From: Pseudomonas cremoricolorata DSM 17059 = NBRC 16634
Lineage (GTDB): Bacteria > Pseudomonadota > Gammaproteobacteria > Pseudomonadales > Pseudomonadaceae
Direction of reading: 5' to 3'
DNA length: 64,000 nucleotides
Assembly (NCBI RefSeq): GCF_000425745.1
Contig: NZ_AUEA01000013.1
Location: 1 to 64,000 of the forward strand
Shown: piece after piece, positions 45,414 through 53,457 of the stretch
Numbering within the stretch: position 1 is the first letter of the stretch
How the letters are laid out: each line of letters begins with the position of its first letter
Position numbers and translations under genes: made by a program
Notes under the pieces: model-generated
Seen by the model: the letters and a program-made list of their open reading frames with translations, nothing else
What the model was told of the DNA's origin: nothing
The model's database searches: none

Positions 45414-46355
45414 GTGTCTGGCAAACCGAGCCTGCAGACCCTGGAAGCGGCGGCCTCGTGGTACGTGACCCTGTGCGAGCAGGGCGATGCGGCCCGCGAA
45501 GCGCATCGCCAGTGGCTGCAAAGTGACCCGGCGCATGCCTTGGCCTGGGCGCGGGTGACGCGCTTGCAGGCGACCCTTGGCGGCCTCGATGGCGGCATTG
45601 CCAAGGCCGCGCTGAGCGGCGCCCAGGCCCAGCGCCGGCAGGTGCTCAAGGTACTGGCGCTGCTGCTGGCCGCTGGCGGCAGCGCGGCGCTGGGCTTGCC
45701 GTACTCACCGTGGCGCAACACCCTGGCCGACCTGCACACCGGGGTCGGCGAGCGGCGCCACGTCACCCTTGCCGATGGCTCGCGGGTGGTGCTCAACACC
45801 GACACGGCGCTGGATGTGCAGTTCGACGCGCAGCAGCGCCACCTGCGCCTGCGCAGGGGCGAGGTGTTGATCGAAACCGCTGCCGATTCACGACCGTTCC
45901 GGGTGCAGACTGCGGTCGGCAGCCTGCAAGCGCTGGGCACGCGCTTCATAGTGCGCAGCGATGAGGCCGGCACCCAGCTCAGCGTGTTCGAGCATGCCGT
46001 GCAGGTCAGCCCACTGGCCGCCGCAGGGCTGCGGGTCGAGGCCGGTCAGCAGCTGCTATTCAGCGCTACGCAGGTGCAACCGATGCTTGCGCTGGCGGCC
46101 GGTGCCGATGCCTGGCTGCGCGGGCAGTTGATCGTCGCGGACTGGCGTCTGGATGCGTTCATCGCCGAACTGGCGCGTTATCGACCGGGGCGCCTGGTGT
46201 GCGATGAGCAGGCGGCGGGGCTGCGTATTTCCGGGATCTTCCAGGTCGACGACAGCGACGCGGTGCTGGCCAACCTCAGTGGCACCTTGCCAATACGGGT
46301 GCGCTGGATCAGCCGCTGGTGGGGGCGGGTCGAGCGGCTGCAGCCGGTGGCTTGA
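45414..46355 (+). CDS. FecR-family anti-sigma / signal transducer
   Basis: This 313-aa inner-membrane protein has an N-terminal cytoplasmic anti-sigma part (LEAAASWYVTLCEQG, the DUF4880 type), one membrane helix (about residues 78-97), and a periplasmic FecR domain with VGERRHVTLADGSRVVLNTDTAL followed by a C-terminal domain. It starts with GTG. It passes the signal from the loaded receptor to the sigma factor encoded just upstream. Confidence 0.92.
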   Translation: MSGKPSLQTLEAAASWYVTLCEQGDAAREAHRQWLQSDPAHALAWARVTRLQATLGGLDGGIAKAALSGAQAQRRQVLKVLALLLAAGGSAALGLPYSPWRNTLADLHTGVGERRHVTLADGSRVVLNTDTALDVQFDAQQRHLRLRRGEVLIETAADSRPFRVQTAVGSLQALGTRFIVRSDEAGTQLSVFEHAVQVSPLAAAGLRVEAGQQLLFSATQVQPMLALAAGADAWLRGQLIVADWRLDAFIAELARYRPGRLVCDEQAAGLRISGIFQVDDSDAVLANLSGTLPIRVRWISRWWGRVERLQPVA

Positions 46356-46465
46356 CCGAGTCGAAACTTTTTTTGCAGCCAGGTGTTGTAGATTCTGATT
46401 CTCATTCGACAGAGACAGAGAGGCGCGCAGACGCCGTCCATCTGCCACTGGAGAATCGCACCGTC

Positions 46466-48970
46466 ATGTCAGGCATTACCGCACACCGTCACGCTCGCCT
46501 TCGCGCCTTGCCGCTGGCGCTCAGCACCGCTCTTGTCGTCATTCCTGTCGCCTTCACTGCGCTCAGCGCGCCAGTCTGCGCGCAGACGCAGCAGCGCGAG
46601 TACCGCTTCGCCATTCCCGCAGGCCCTCTGGAGGGCGCGTTGTCAGCCTATGGCAGCCAGGTCAAGGCGAGCATCTCCTACGAGCCGGGGCTGAGCCGTG
46701 GCCGCACCTCGCCGGGCGTGCAGGGGGTGTTCAGCGCGCAGGCCGCGTTCGATCGCCTGTTGCAAGGCACTGGCCTGCAAGCGGTCGCCCATGGTAGCGC
46801 CAGCTACACCTTGCTGGCCCAGGACAGCAGCGACACCGCGCTGCAACTGGGCGCGACCACGGTCGACGGGTTGAGCGATACGCTGGGCAACGTCAGTGAG
46901 GGCAGCCGTTCCTACACCGTGGGCCAGGTGTCGGTCGGCAAGGCGCCGCAGTCGATCAAGGAGACCCCACAGACGGTCAGCGTCATGACCCGGCAGCGCC
47001 TGCAGGACCAACAGCTCACCACCCTTGGCAAAACCCTGCAGCAGACCACCGGCATCACCGAATTCCAGGGCAGCATGACCAGCGCCGTTTACCTCTCGCG
47101 CGGCTTCGAGGTGACCAACTTCCGCCTCGACGGTGGCGCCACCCTGCGCCATGCCGCGTGGATGGAGATGGACACCGCCATCTACGACCATGTGGAGGTG
47201 CTGCGGGGCGCCGATGGCCTGTTCGCCGGCGCCGGTGAGCCGGGCGGCACCGTCAACCTGGTGCGCAAAAGGCCCACGGCAACGCCCCAGGCCAGCATCA
47301 TGCTTTCGGCCGGCAGCTGGGACAACTACCGCCAGGAGCTGGACGTCAGCGGCCCGCTGGCCTTCGATGGCCGCCTGCGCGGGCGGCTGGTGGCGGTGAA
47401 CCAGGACCGCAACAGCTTCATCGACTACGCCGGGGCCAAGCGCAAGCTGGTGTATGGCGTGCTCGAAGCTGACCTCGATGACACCACCACGCTGTATGGC
47501 GGCATGACCCACGACAACCTGCGCGGCAGCGACCAGGATTACGGCCTGCCGCGTTACGCCACTGGCGAAGACCTCAAGCTGCCGCGCAGCACCTACCTGG
47601 CCGGAGCGACCGATGTGCGCTACCTGACCAACGACACCTACTTCCTGCACGTGGACCGCCAACTGAGCGACGCCTGGACCCTGAGCCTGGACACCCAGTA
47701 CAACCGCCAGCGTGAGTACCGTAACGACTACAACTTCAACGGTGCCGTCGACCCGCAGACCGGCGGCGGGGTCGTCGCCGAAGGCGGTACGCAGGATTTC
47801 CCGAAAACCGAGAAGGCCATCGATGTCTCGCTCAAGGGCACGTTCGAGTGGTTTGGCCTGGAGCATGGCCTGACCGCCGGTTGGAACTGGACCGACAGCA
47901 ACGGTCGGGACGACACCTACGTCAGCGGCGATGTCGTGGTCGACGACATCTTCAACTTCGATCCCAAGGATTACCCTTCCAACAAGGGCCGTTCGACCCC
48001 GTACGGTCTGCTGACCCAAAGAACCAAGACCGACGGCGTCTACGGCGCGTTGCGCCTGCAATTGGCCGAGCCTTTGCACTGGTTCATCGGTGGCAGCCTG
48101 AACAACTACCACTACAACTACGACAACGTGACCTACTCCACGGGCCTGAGCACGCCCAACAAGTTCGAAGACACCCGGGTGTTTCTGCCCTACAGCGGCC
48201 TGACCTACGACCTGACCCCGGAGTGGACCGCCTACACCAGCGTGGCGGAAATCTACAAATCCCAGTCCGATCGCTACACCGGCCCACCCGGCGGCGGCAC
48301 CTCGCTCGACCCGATCACCGGACGCAACTACGAACTCGGCATCAAGGGCGAACTGCTCGGCGGACGCCTCAATACCTATACCGCGGTGTACTACACCCAG
48401 CGCAACGGCTCGGCCCTGCGCGACCCGCGTTACCCGTATAGCTCCAACTCCACCACCGGCACCAGCTGCTGCTACACCGACGATGGCGAAGTGGTGAGCA
48501 AGGGCCTGGACTTCGAAGTCAGCGGTGAGCTGGCCGAACGCCTCGAAGCCACCTTCGGCTACACCTACAACCACAACGAAAACAAGGTATCCGGCGCGGC
48601 CTACAACTCGCTGACCCCGCGCCACCTGGCCAAGCTGTTCGCCACCTACCAGTTGCCCGGGGTGCTGTCGCCGCTCAAGATCGGCGGCGGCGTCACCGCG
48701 CAAAGCGCCAGCTATGTGTCGGGCAGTGCCTTGCTGCGCGATGCCAACGGCGGCCTCACCGGCGACAGCGTCGACTACCGCTTCTCGCAGGCCGGCTACG
48801 CGCTGTGGAACGCCTTCGCCCACTACCAGCTGGACGAGCACTGGAGCGTGGCCGGCAACCTGGACAACCTGTTCGACAAGCACTACTACTCCACCGTCGG
48901 CTACTCGGACTACGGCAACTTCTACGGCACCCCGCGCAACTTCACCGTCAGCCTGCGCGGCGAATTCTGA
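46466..48970 (+). CDS. TonB-dependent siderophore receptor with signalling domain
   Basis: This 834-aa outer-membrane receptor begins with a signal peptide (to about APVCA) and an N-terminal STN signalling domain (FAIPAGPLEGALSAYGSQ). A TonB plug region follows (PQSIKETPQTVSVMTRQRL, then DHVEVLRGADGLFAGAGEPGG) and a 22-strand barrel ending in a C-terminal aromatic residue (GEF). The start at 46466 gives a clean signal peptide; the frame opens further upstream. It belongs to the FpvA/FoxA/FhuE-like ferric siderophore group. Which siderophore it takes up cannot be told. A 10-bp hairpin follows. Confidence 0.92.
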   Translation: MSGITAHRHARLRALPLALSTALVVIPVAFTALSAPVCAQTQQREYRFAIPAGPLEGALSAYGSQVKASISYEPGLSRGRTSPGVQGVFSAQAAFDRLLQGTGLQAVAHGSASYTLLAQDSSDTALQLGATTVDGLSDTLGNVSEGSRSYTVGQVSVGKAPQSIKETPQTVSVMTRQRLQDQQLTTLGKTLQQTTGITEFQGSMTSAVYLSRGFEVTNFRLDGGATLRHAAWMEMDTAIYDHVEVLRGADGLFAGAGEPGGTVNLVRKRPTATPQASIMLSAGSWDNYRQELDVSGPLAFDGRLRGRLVAVNQDRNSFIDYAGAKRKLVYGVLEADLDDTTTLYGGMTHDNLRGSDQDYGLPRYATGEDLKLPRSTYLAGATDVRYLTNDTYFLHVDRQLSDAWTLSLDTQYNRQREYRNDYNFNGAVDPQTGGGVVAEGGTQDFPKTEKAIDVSLKGTFEWFGLEHGLTAGWNWTDSNGRDDTYVSGDVVVDDIFNFDPKDYPSNKGRSTPYGLLTQRTKTDGVYGALRLQLAEPLHWFIGGSLNNYHYNYDNVTYSTGLSTPNKFEDTRVFLPYSGLTYDLTPEWTAYTSVAEIYKSQSDRYTGPPGGGTSLDPITGRNYELGIKGELLGGRLNTYTAVYYTQRNGSALRDPRYPYSSNSTTGTSCCYTDDGEVVSKGLDFEVSGELAERLEATFGYTYNHNENKVSGAAYNSLTPRHLAKLFATYQLPGVLSPLKIGGGVTAQSASYVSGSALLRDANGGLTGDSVDYRFSQAGYALWNAFAHYQLDEHWSVAGNLDNLFDKHYYSTVGYSDYGNFYGTPRNFTVSLRGEF

Positions 48971-48976
48971 TGCACA

Positions 48977-49007
48977 GCCGGGCATCCACACCACGCTGAT
49001 GCCCGGC
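48977..49007 (+). terminator. Hairpin after the receptor gene
   Basis: GCCGGGCATC (48977-48986) and GATGCCCGGC (48998-49007) form a perfect 10-bp stem with an 11-nt loop, just after the stop codon. There is no clear T-run, so termination is likely only partial or factor-assisted. Confidence 0.5.
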
Positions 49008-49013
49008 CTGATC

Positions 49014-49029
49014 TTCAGACTTCATTAAG
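49014..49029 (+). promoter_or_regulatory. BqsR/PmrA-type box (TTCAG-N6-TTAAG) before the four-gene operon
   Basis: TTCAG, 6 bases, TTAAG matches 9 of 10 positions of the TTAAG-N6-TTAAG motif. It sits 49 bases upstream of the start of the thermostable-hemolysin family gene, with a weak -10-like GATACT at 49040. The same motif stands before the PepSY gene at 39876. A two-component system of the same family follows the operon. Confidence 0.6.
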
Positions 49030-49078
49030 AAACCTTCTCGATACTCCCGGCCCATGCCATCCACGGGAGTCATCGAGC

Positions 49079-49756
49079 ATGCCCTGTCACTTTCGTTACC
49101 TGCCTGCCACCTTGCGCGTGGTGTCCGCCCACGGCGAGGCGCTCAGTGTTGCTCGGGTGCAACCGGCAACACCGTCGCGACTGGCCTGCGAAACCTTCAT
49201 CGCCGAGCGCTTCCGCTGCGTCCACGGCGCGCAGATCAGCCAGTTCATGCCCGAGCTGTTTGCCGTCACCGATGCAGACGGCGCACTGCATGCGATAGCC
49301 GGTGCGCGGTTGGCGGCAAGTGCAGCGCTGTTTCTCGAGCAGTACCTCGATGTACCCATCGAGCGGCTGGTCAGTGAGCGCATGCAAGGCTTGGTGCGCC
49401 GCAGCAGCATCGTCGAAATCGGCAACCTGGCCGCCGTCGACACCGGTAGTGCGCGGCTGAGCATCGTCGCCCTGACCTACCTTTTGGCCAGCGCCGGGCT
49501 GGAGTGGGTGACCTTCACCGGTGCCGCTACCCTCACCAACAGTTTTCATCGCCTCGGCCTCGAACCGCAGGCGCTGTGCCTCGCCGACCCCCTGCGCCTG
49601 GGCGAGCAGCGCCACGCTTGGGGCCGTTACTACCAGCAGCAGCCGCAGGTGCAGGTGGGCAATATCCGCGCCGGTTTCACCCACTTGCGCGAGGCCGGCA
49701 TCTTCGCCCGCCTGGGCCTGGACGCCGAAGGCGGGCAGGTGAGCCATGTCGCCTGA
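49079..49756 (+). CDS. Thermostable-hemolysin family protein (GNAT-like fold)
   Basis: This 225-aa protein matches the T_hemolysin family, named after a Vibrio protein. Its fold belongs with GNAT acyltransferases and LuxI-type synthases. Diagnostic segments are ALHAIAGARLAASAALFLEQ, SIVEIGNLAA, EWVTFTGAATL and WGRYYQQQPQV. The last is a short basic/aromatic segment typical of the family. It is more plausibly an acyl- or amino-transferring biosynthetic enzyme than a toxin, given its operon: it overlaps the AMP-ligase gene by 11 bp. A GGAG site lies upstream. Confidence 0.8.
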   Translation: MPCHFRYLPATLRVVSAHGEALSVARVQPATPSRLACETFIAERFRCVHGAQISQFMPELFAVTDADGALHAIAGARLAASAALFLEQYLDVPIERLVSERMQGLVRRSSIVEIGNLAAVDTGSARLSIVALTYLLASAGLEWVTFTGAATLTNSFHRLGLEPQALCLADPLRLGEQRHAWGRYYQQQPQVQVGNIRAGFTHLREAGIFARLGLDAEGGQVSHVA

Positions 49757-51221
49757 GCTGGAGCAGTTCCATCAGCGGCTGCGCGGTCATGCCCAGCGCG
49801 ACGCGCATGCCGTGGCGCTGCTCGGCGATCAGCGCCAGGTCAGCTACGCCGAACTGCTGGATGAGGTCGAGCGGCGTCGCCTGTGCCTGCGTGAGCGTGG
49901 CGCGAGGGTGGTGGCGTTGCTGCTGGACAATGGCATCGATGCGATGCTGTGGGATCTGGCCGTGCTGTTCGAAGGCCTGGCCTGCGTGACCTTGCCGGGC
50001 TTCTTCACTGCGGCGCAGCGCAGCCATTGCCTGGCGCGCAGTGGCTGCGACGTGGTGATCGCCGAACCTGCCCTGGACGATGAGTTGCGTGCCGCCGGCT
50101 ACCGCCCGGGGCCGTTCTGGCAGCGACCGGTGGCGCCCGGGCAGTTATTGCCCGGCACCGCCAAGCTGACCTTTACCTCCGGCACCACCGGCACGCCGAA
50201 AGGGGTGTGCCTGAGCGCCGCCAGCGTGCTCGGCGTGGCCCAGGCGTTGCACCAGGCCAGCGCGGTCAACGCACCGCGCCAGCATCTGGCGCTGTTACCG
50301 CTGGCGGTGTTGCTGGAGAACATCGGTGGCTATGCCGCGTTGCTCGCTGGCGCGTGCCTCAGCCTGCCCAGCTTGCAGCGGGTTGGCCTGCACGGTGCCA
50401 GCGGGGTCGATGCACCGCGCCTGTTCGCCCTGTTGGCCGAGTCTCGGCCGCACAGCCTGATTCTGGTGCCGCAATTGCTGCAACTGCTGGTGCTGGCCGC
50501 CGAGCAGGGCGCCTTCGACCCGCGCGGCCTGCGCTTCGTCGCGGTGGGTGGGGCCAAGGTGTCGGCGTCTTTGCTGGCGCGGGCGCAGCGGGTAGGACTG
50601 CCGCTGTATGAAGGCTACGGCCTGTCGGAATGCGCCTCGGTGGTGTGTCTGAACCGGCCCCAAGCTCAGCGCTCCGGCAGCGTCGGCCTGCCGTTGCCCC
50701 ATGTGCAGGTGCGCCTGGCCGAGGATGGCGAGGTGCTGGTCAAGGGCGCCACGCTGTTGGGTTACTTGGGTGAGCCGGCGCCGGCCGAGGGCTGGTGGCC
50801 GACCGGTGACCTGGGCTGGTTCGACGCCGACGGCTACCTCTTCCTGCGTGGGCGCAAGAAGCATCAGTTCATCACCAGCTTCGGGCGCAACGTCAACCCG
50901 GAGTGGGTCGAGGCCGAACTCAGTCAGGGCGGGGTCATCGCCCAGGCCTTGGTGCATGGCGAAGCGCAGGCGCACAACCACGCCTTGCTCTGGCCGCACG
51001 ACCCGGCCATTAGCGACCAGCACCTGGCCGAGGCCGTGGCCCGGGCCAATCAGGGTCTGCCCGATTACGCCCAGGTCCACCGCTGGAGCCGCCTCAACGA
51101 GCCTTTCAGCACCGCCAACGGCTTGCTCACCAGCAACGGCCGTCTGCGCCGCGACGCCATCATCGAGCGCTATCGCGCCCTGCTCAGTGCCACCCTGCCC
51201 ACCGAGGACATCACCCCATGA
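49746..51221 (+). CDS. AMP-binding acyl-activating enzyme
   Basis: This 491-aa ANL-superfamily ligase has the P-loop LTFTSGTTGTPKGVCLS, the YEGYGLSECASVV block, PTGDLGWFDADGYLFLRGR and the GRNVNPEWVEAEL hinge. It is long-chain acyl-CoA synthetase-like. The C-terminal catalytic Lys position seems to be Arg (NGRLRRD, Arg466), which would weaken adenylation or shift the reaction. It should activate a fatty or other carboxylic acid as acyl-AMP for the partner enzymes. It overlaps the next gene by 4 bp (ATGA). Confidence 0.88.
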   Translation: MSPELEQFHQRLRGHAQRDAHAVALLGDQRQVSYAELLDEVERRRLCLRERGARVVALLLDNGIDAMLWDLAVLFEGLACVTLPGFFTAAQRSHCLARSGCDVVIAEPALDDELRAAGYRPGPFWQRPVAPGQLLPGTAKLTFTSGTTGTPKGVCLSAASVLGVAQALHQASAVNAPRQHLALLPLAVLLENIGGYAALLAGACLSLPSLQRVGLHGASGVDAPRLFALLAESRPHSLILVPQLLQLLVLAAEQGAFDPRGLRFVAVGGAKVSASLLARAQRVGLPLYEGYGLSECASVVCLNRPQAQRSGSVGLPLPHVQVRLAEDGEVLVKGATLLGYLGEPAPAEGWWPTGDLGWFDADGYLFLRGRKKHQFITSFGRNVNPEWVEAELSQGGVIAQALVHGEAQAHNHALLWPHDPAISDQHLAEAVARANQGLPDYAQVHRWSRLNEPFSTANGLLTSNGRLRRDAIIERYRALLSATLPTEDITP

Positions 51222-51892
51222 GCTTCTTCGAGACTTTGCAACACGCCACCCGCCGCGAGCGCCAGACCCTGTTCACCTTGCCGATCATCAGTGACGCACT
51301 GCAAGGCCAGGTCAGCCTCGAGGGCTATCGCGGCTTTCTCACCCAGGCCTATTACCACGTGCGCCACACCGTGCCGTTGATGATGGCCTGTGGTGCGCGA
51401 CTGCCGGCGCGGCTGGAGTGGTTGCGTGCTGCGGTGTGCGAATACATCGATGAGGAATACGGCCACGAAGCGTGGATTCTCGACGACCTGCAAGCCTGCG
51501 GCGGTGATCCACAAGCGGTGCGTGACGGCACCCCGGCGTTGCCCATCGAGCTGATGGTGAGCTTTCTCTACGACCTGATCGCCCGGGGCAATCCGGTGGG
51601 CTTGTTCGGCATGGTCAACGTGCTCGAAGGCACCAGCATCGCCCTGGCGACCCAAGCCGCCGGCAGCGTGCAGAGCCGCCTGGGCCTGCCCGACACGGCG
51701 TTTCGCTACCTCAATTCCCATGGCGCGCTGGACGTCGAGCACATGCAGACCTACCGGCGCTTGATGGACCAACTGCAAGACCCGGCCGACCACGCGGCGG
51801 TGATTCACGCCTCCAAGGTGGTGTATCGCTTGTACACCGACATGTTCCGTGGCCTGCCGCGGGTCGAGGAGTCTGCCCATGCGCTGGTCTGA
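51218..51892 (+). CDS. Heme-oxygenase-like diiron oxidase (iron-containing redox enzyme)
   Basis: This 224-aa all-helical protein is of the TenA/heme-oxygenase-like superfamily. It has the metal ligand pattern of the HDO group (UndA, BesC and relatives): Glu80-x-x-His83 (DEEYGHE), Glu137 (NVLEGTS), and His168, Asp172, His175 (SHGALDVEHMQTY). HDO enzymes use a non-heme diiron site and O2 for N-oxygenation or C-C cleavage such as fatty acid to terminal alkene. It is translationally coupled to the AMP ligase and to the SDR. The substrate is unknown. Confidence 0.85.
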   Translation: MSFFETLQHATRRERQTLFTLPIISDALQGQVSLEGYRGFLTQAYYHVRHTVPLMMACGARLPARLEWLRAAVCEYIDEEYGHEAWILDDLQACGGDPQAVRDGTPALPIELMVSFLYDLIARGNPVGLFGMVNVLEGTSIALATQAAGSVQSRLGLPDTAFRYLNSHGALDVEHMQTYRRLMDQLQDPADHAAVIHASKVVYRLYTDMFRGLPRVEESAHALV

Positions 51893-52688
51893 GGCGCGGG
51901 TGGTGCTCACCGGGGCCAGCGGCGGCATCGGCCTGGCGATTGCCGAAGGCTTGTGCGCAGCCGGCGCCCAGGTGCTGGCGGTGGCGCGGCACGAACAGGC
52001 CTTGCGCGGCCTGCTGGCGCGCTACCCGCAGCAAGTACGCTGGGTACAGGCCGACCTCACCCGCGCCAGCGATCGCCAGCAGGTGGTGCAGGCCGCGCAG
52101 CGCGCTGGCGGCTGCAACCTGCTGATCAACGCCGCCGGGGTCAATCGCTTCGCCCTGCTCGAACAGCTCGATGACGACCAGGTGCAGGCGATGCTGGCGC
52201 TGAATGTCGCCGTGCCGATCTGCCTGACCCGCGCGCTGTTGCCGCAACTGCGCATGGCCGGGGAGGCGAGGGTGGTGAATGTCGGCTCGACCCTGGGCTC
52301 GCTGGGCTACCCCGGTTACGCCACCTACAGCGCCAGCAAGTTCGCCTTGCGCGGCTTTTCCGAAGCGCTGCGCCGCGAGCTGGCCGATACCCAGGTGAAC
52401 GTGCTGTATGTTGCCCCGCGAGCCACCCGCACCAGCATGAACAGCGCCGCTGCTCAGGCCCTGAACGAGGCGCTCAACAGTGGCGTGGACGAGCCGCAGG
52501 AGGTGGCCGCTGCGGTATTGCGGGCGATTGCCGGCGGGCGTCGCGAGCTGTTTATAGGCTGCCCGGAACGGCTCTTCGTGCGCCTCAACAGCGTGCTGCC
52601 GAAACTGGTCGACTGGGCGCTGCGCAAGCACCTGCCGTTGATTCGCCGGTTGAGCCAGAAACCCACCGTGGAGGCAGCGAAACCCTGA
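51879..52688 (+). CDS. Short-chain dehydrogenase/reductase
   Basis: This 269-aa SDR has the cofactor motif VLTGASGGIGLAIAEGL, the NAAG motif in LLINAAGVN, the catalytic Ser in VVNVGSTLGS and YATYSASK with Tyr and Lys. The start at 51879 overlaps the HDO gene by 14 bp; an in-frame ATG at 51849 is further inside that gene. The C-terminal tail of about 30 residues is basic and hydrophobic and may associate with the membrane. It is likely the reduction step of the four-gene pathway. Confidence 0.9.
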   Translation: MRWSEARVVLTGASGGIGLAIAEGLCAAGAQVLAVARHEQALRGLLARYPQQVRWVQADLTRASDRQQVVQAAQRAGGCNLLINAAGVNRFALLEQLDDDQVQAMLALNVAVPICLTRALLPQLRMAGEARVVNVGSTLGSLGYPGYATYSASKFALRGFSEALRRELADTQVNVLYVAPRATRTSMNSAAAQALNEALNSGVDEPQEVAAAVLRAIAGGRRELFIGCPERLFVRLNSVLPKLVDWALRKHLPLIRRLSQKPTVEAAKP

Positions 52689-52730
52689 GTGCGGCCAAGC
52701 CTGTACTTTTCCAGGGATCGCTTCTACCTT

Positions 52731-52765
52731 CAGCAGCGCCAGGCCAGGGGTGCCGGGCGCTGCTG
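52731..52765 (+). other. Hairpin between the SDR gene and the response regulator
   Basis: CAGCAGCGCC (52731-52740) and GGCGCTGCTG (52756-52765) form a perfect 10-bp stem with a 15-nt loop in the 106-bp gap. It may attenuate transcription into the regulator or be a processing site. Confidence 0.45.
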
Positions 52766-52794
52766 GCCGACAAGACTGACTGAGCGAGGCGCGG

Positions 52795-53457
52795 GTGCGG
52801 CTACTACTGATCGAAGATGACGTCGCCCTCGGTGAGGGCATCCACCAGGCGCTGCGCCGCGAGGGCTATACCGTCGACTGGCTGCAGGACGGCAGCAGCG
52901 CGCTGCATGCCCTGCGCAGTGAAAGCTTCGACCTTGCCGTGCTCGACCTCGGCCTGCCCAAGCTCGATGGCCTGGAAGTGCTGCGCCGCCTGCGCCAGGG
53001 CGGGGCGGCGCTGCCGGTGCTGATTCTCACCGCCCGCGATGCCACGGAAGACCGTATCGCCGGCCTCGATGCTGGCGCCGACGATTACCTGGTCAAGCCG
53101 TTCGACCTGGCCGAACTCAAGGCGCGCCTGCGCGCGCTGCTGCGGCGCAGTGCCGGACGCGCCAGTGCGCTGATCGAGCATGCCGGCATCGTCCTCGACC
53201 CCAGCAGCCAGCAGGTCAGCTACCAGGGCCAGCCGGTGGCGCTGACGCCCAAGGAATACCAACTGCTGCACGAGTTGCTCTCGCCGCCGGGGCGGGTGAT
53301 GTCCCGCGAGCGCCTCACCCAGTTGCTCTACGGCTGGAGCGAGGAGGCCGAAAGCAACACTCTGGAGGTGCACATTCATCACCTGCGCAAGAAGTTCTCC
53401 GCCGAGCTGATTCGCACCGTGCGCGGTGTCGGTTATCGGCTGGAACCCAAGCGATGA
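52795..53457 (+). CDS. OmpR-family response regulator, PmrA/QseB-like (system 2)
   Basis: This 220-aa regulator starts with GTG. The receiver domain begins MRLLLIEDDVALGEG, with phosphoacceptor Asp in LAVLDLGLPK and Lys in YLVKPFD. The C-terminal winged helix ends in LIRTVRGVGYRLEPKR. It is very similar to the regulator at 39126-39788. Its position directly after the four-gene operon and the TTAAG-type box before that operon suggest it controls the pathway. It overlaps the kinase gene (ATGA). Confidence 0.92.
   Translation: MRLLLIEDDVALGEGIHQALRREGYTVDWLQDGSSALHALRSESFDLAVLDLGLPKLDGLEVLRRLRQGGAALPVLILTARDATEDRIAGLDAGADDYLVKPFDLAELKARLRALLRRSAGRASALIEHAGIVLDPSSQQVSYQGQPVALTPKEYQLLHELLSPPGRVMSRERLTQLLYGWSEEAESNTLEVHIHHLRKKFSAELIRTVRGVGYRLEPKR

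Noticed and set aside
49079..49756. Calling the first operon gene a hemolysin toxin
   Set aside because: The family name comes from one Vibrio protein; the sequence lacks a signal peptide, has a GNAT-like character and is embedded in a biosynthetic operon, so toxin function is not supported.
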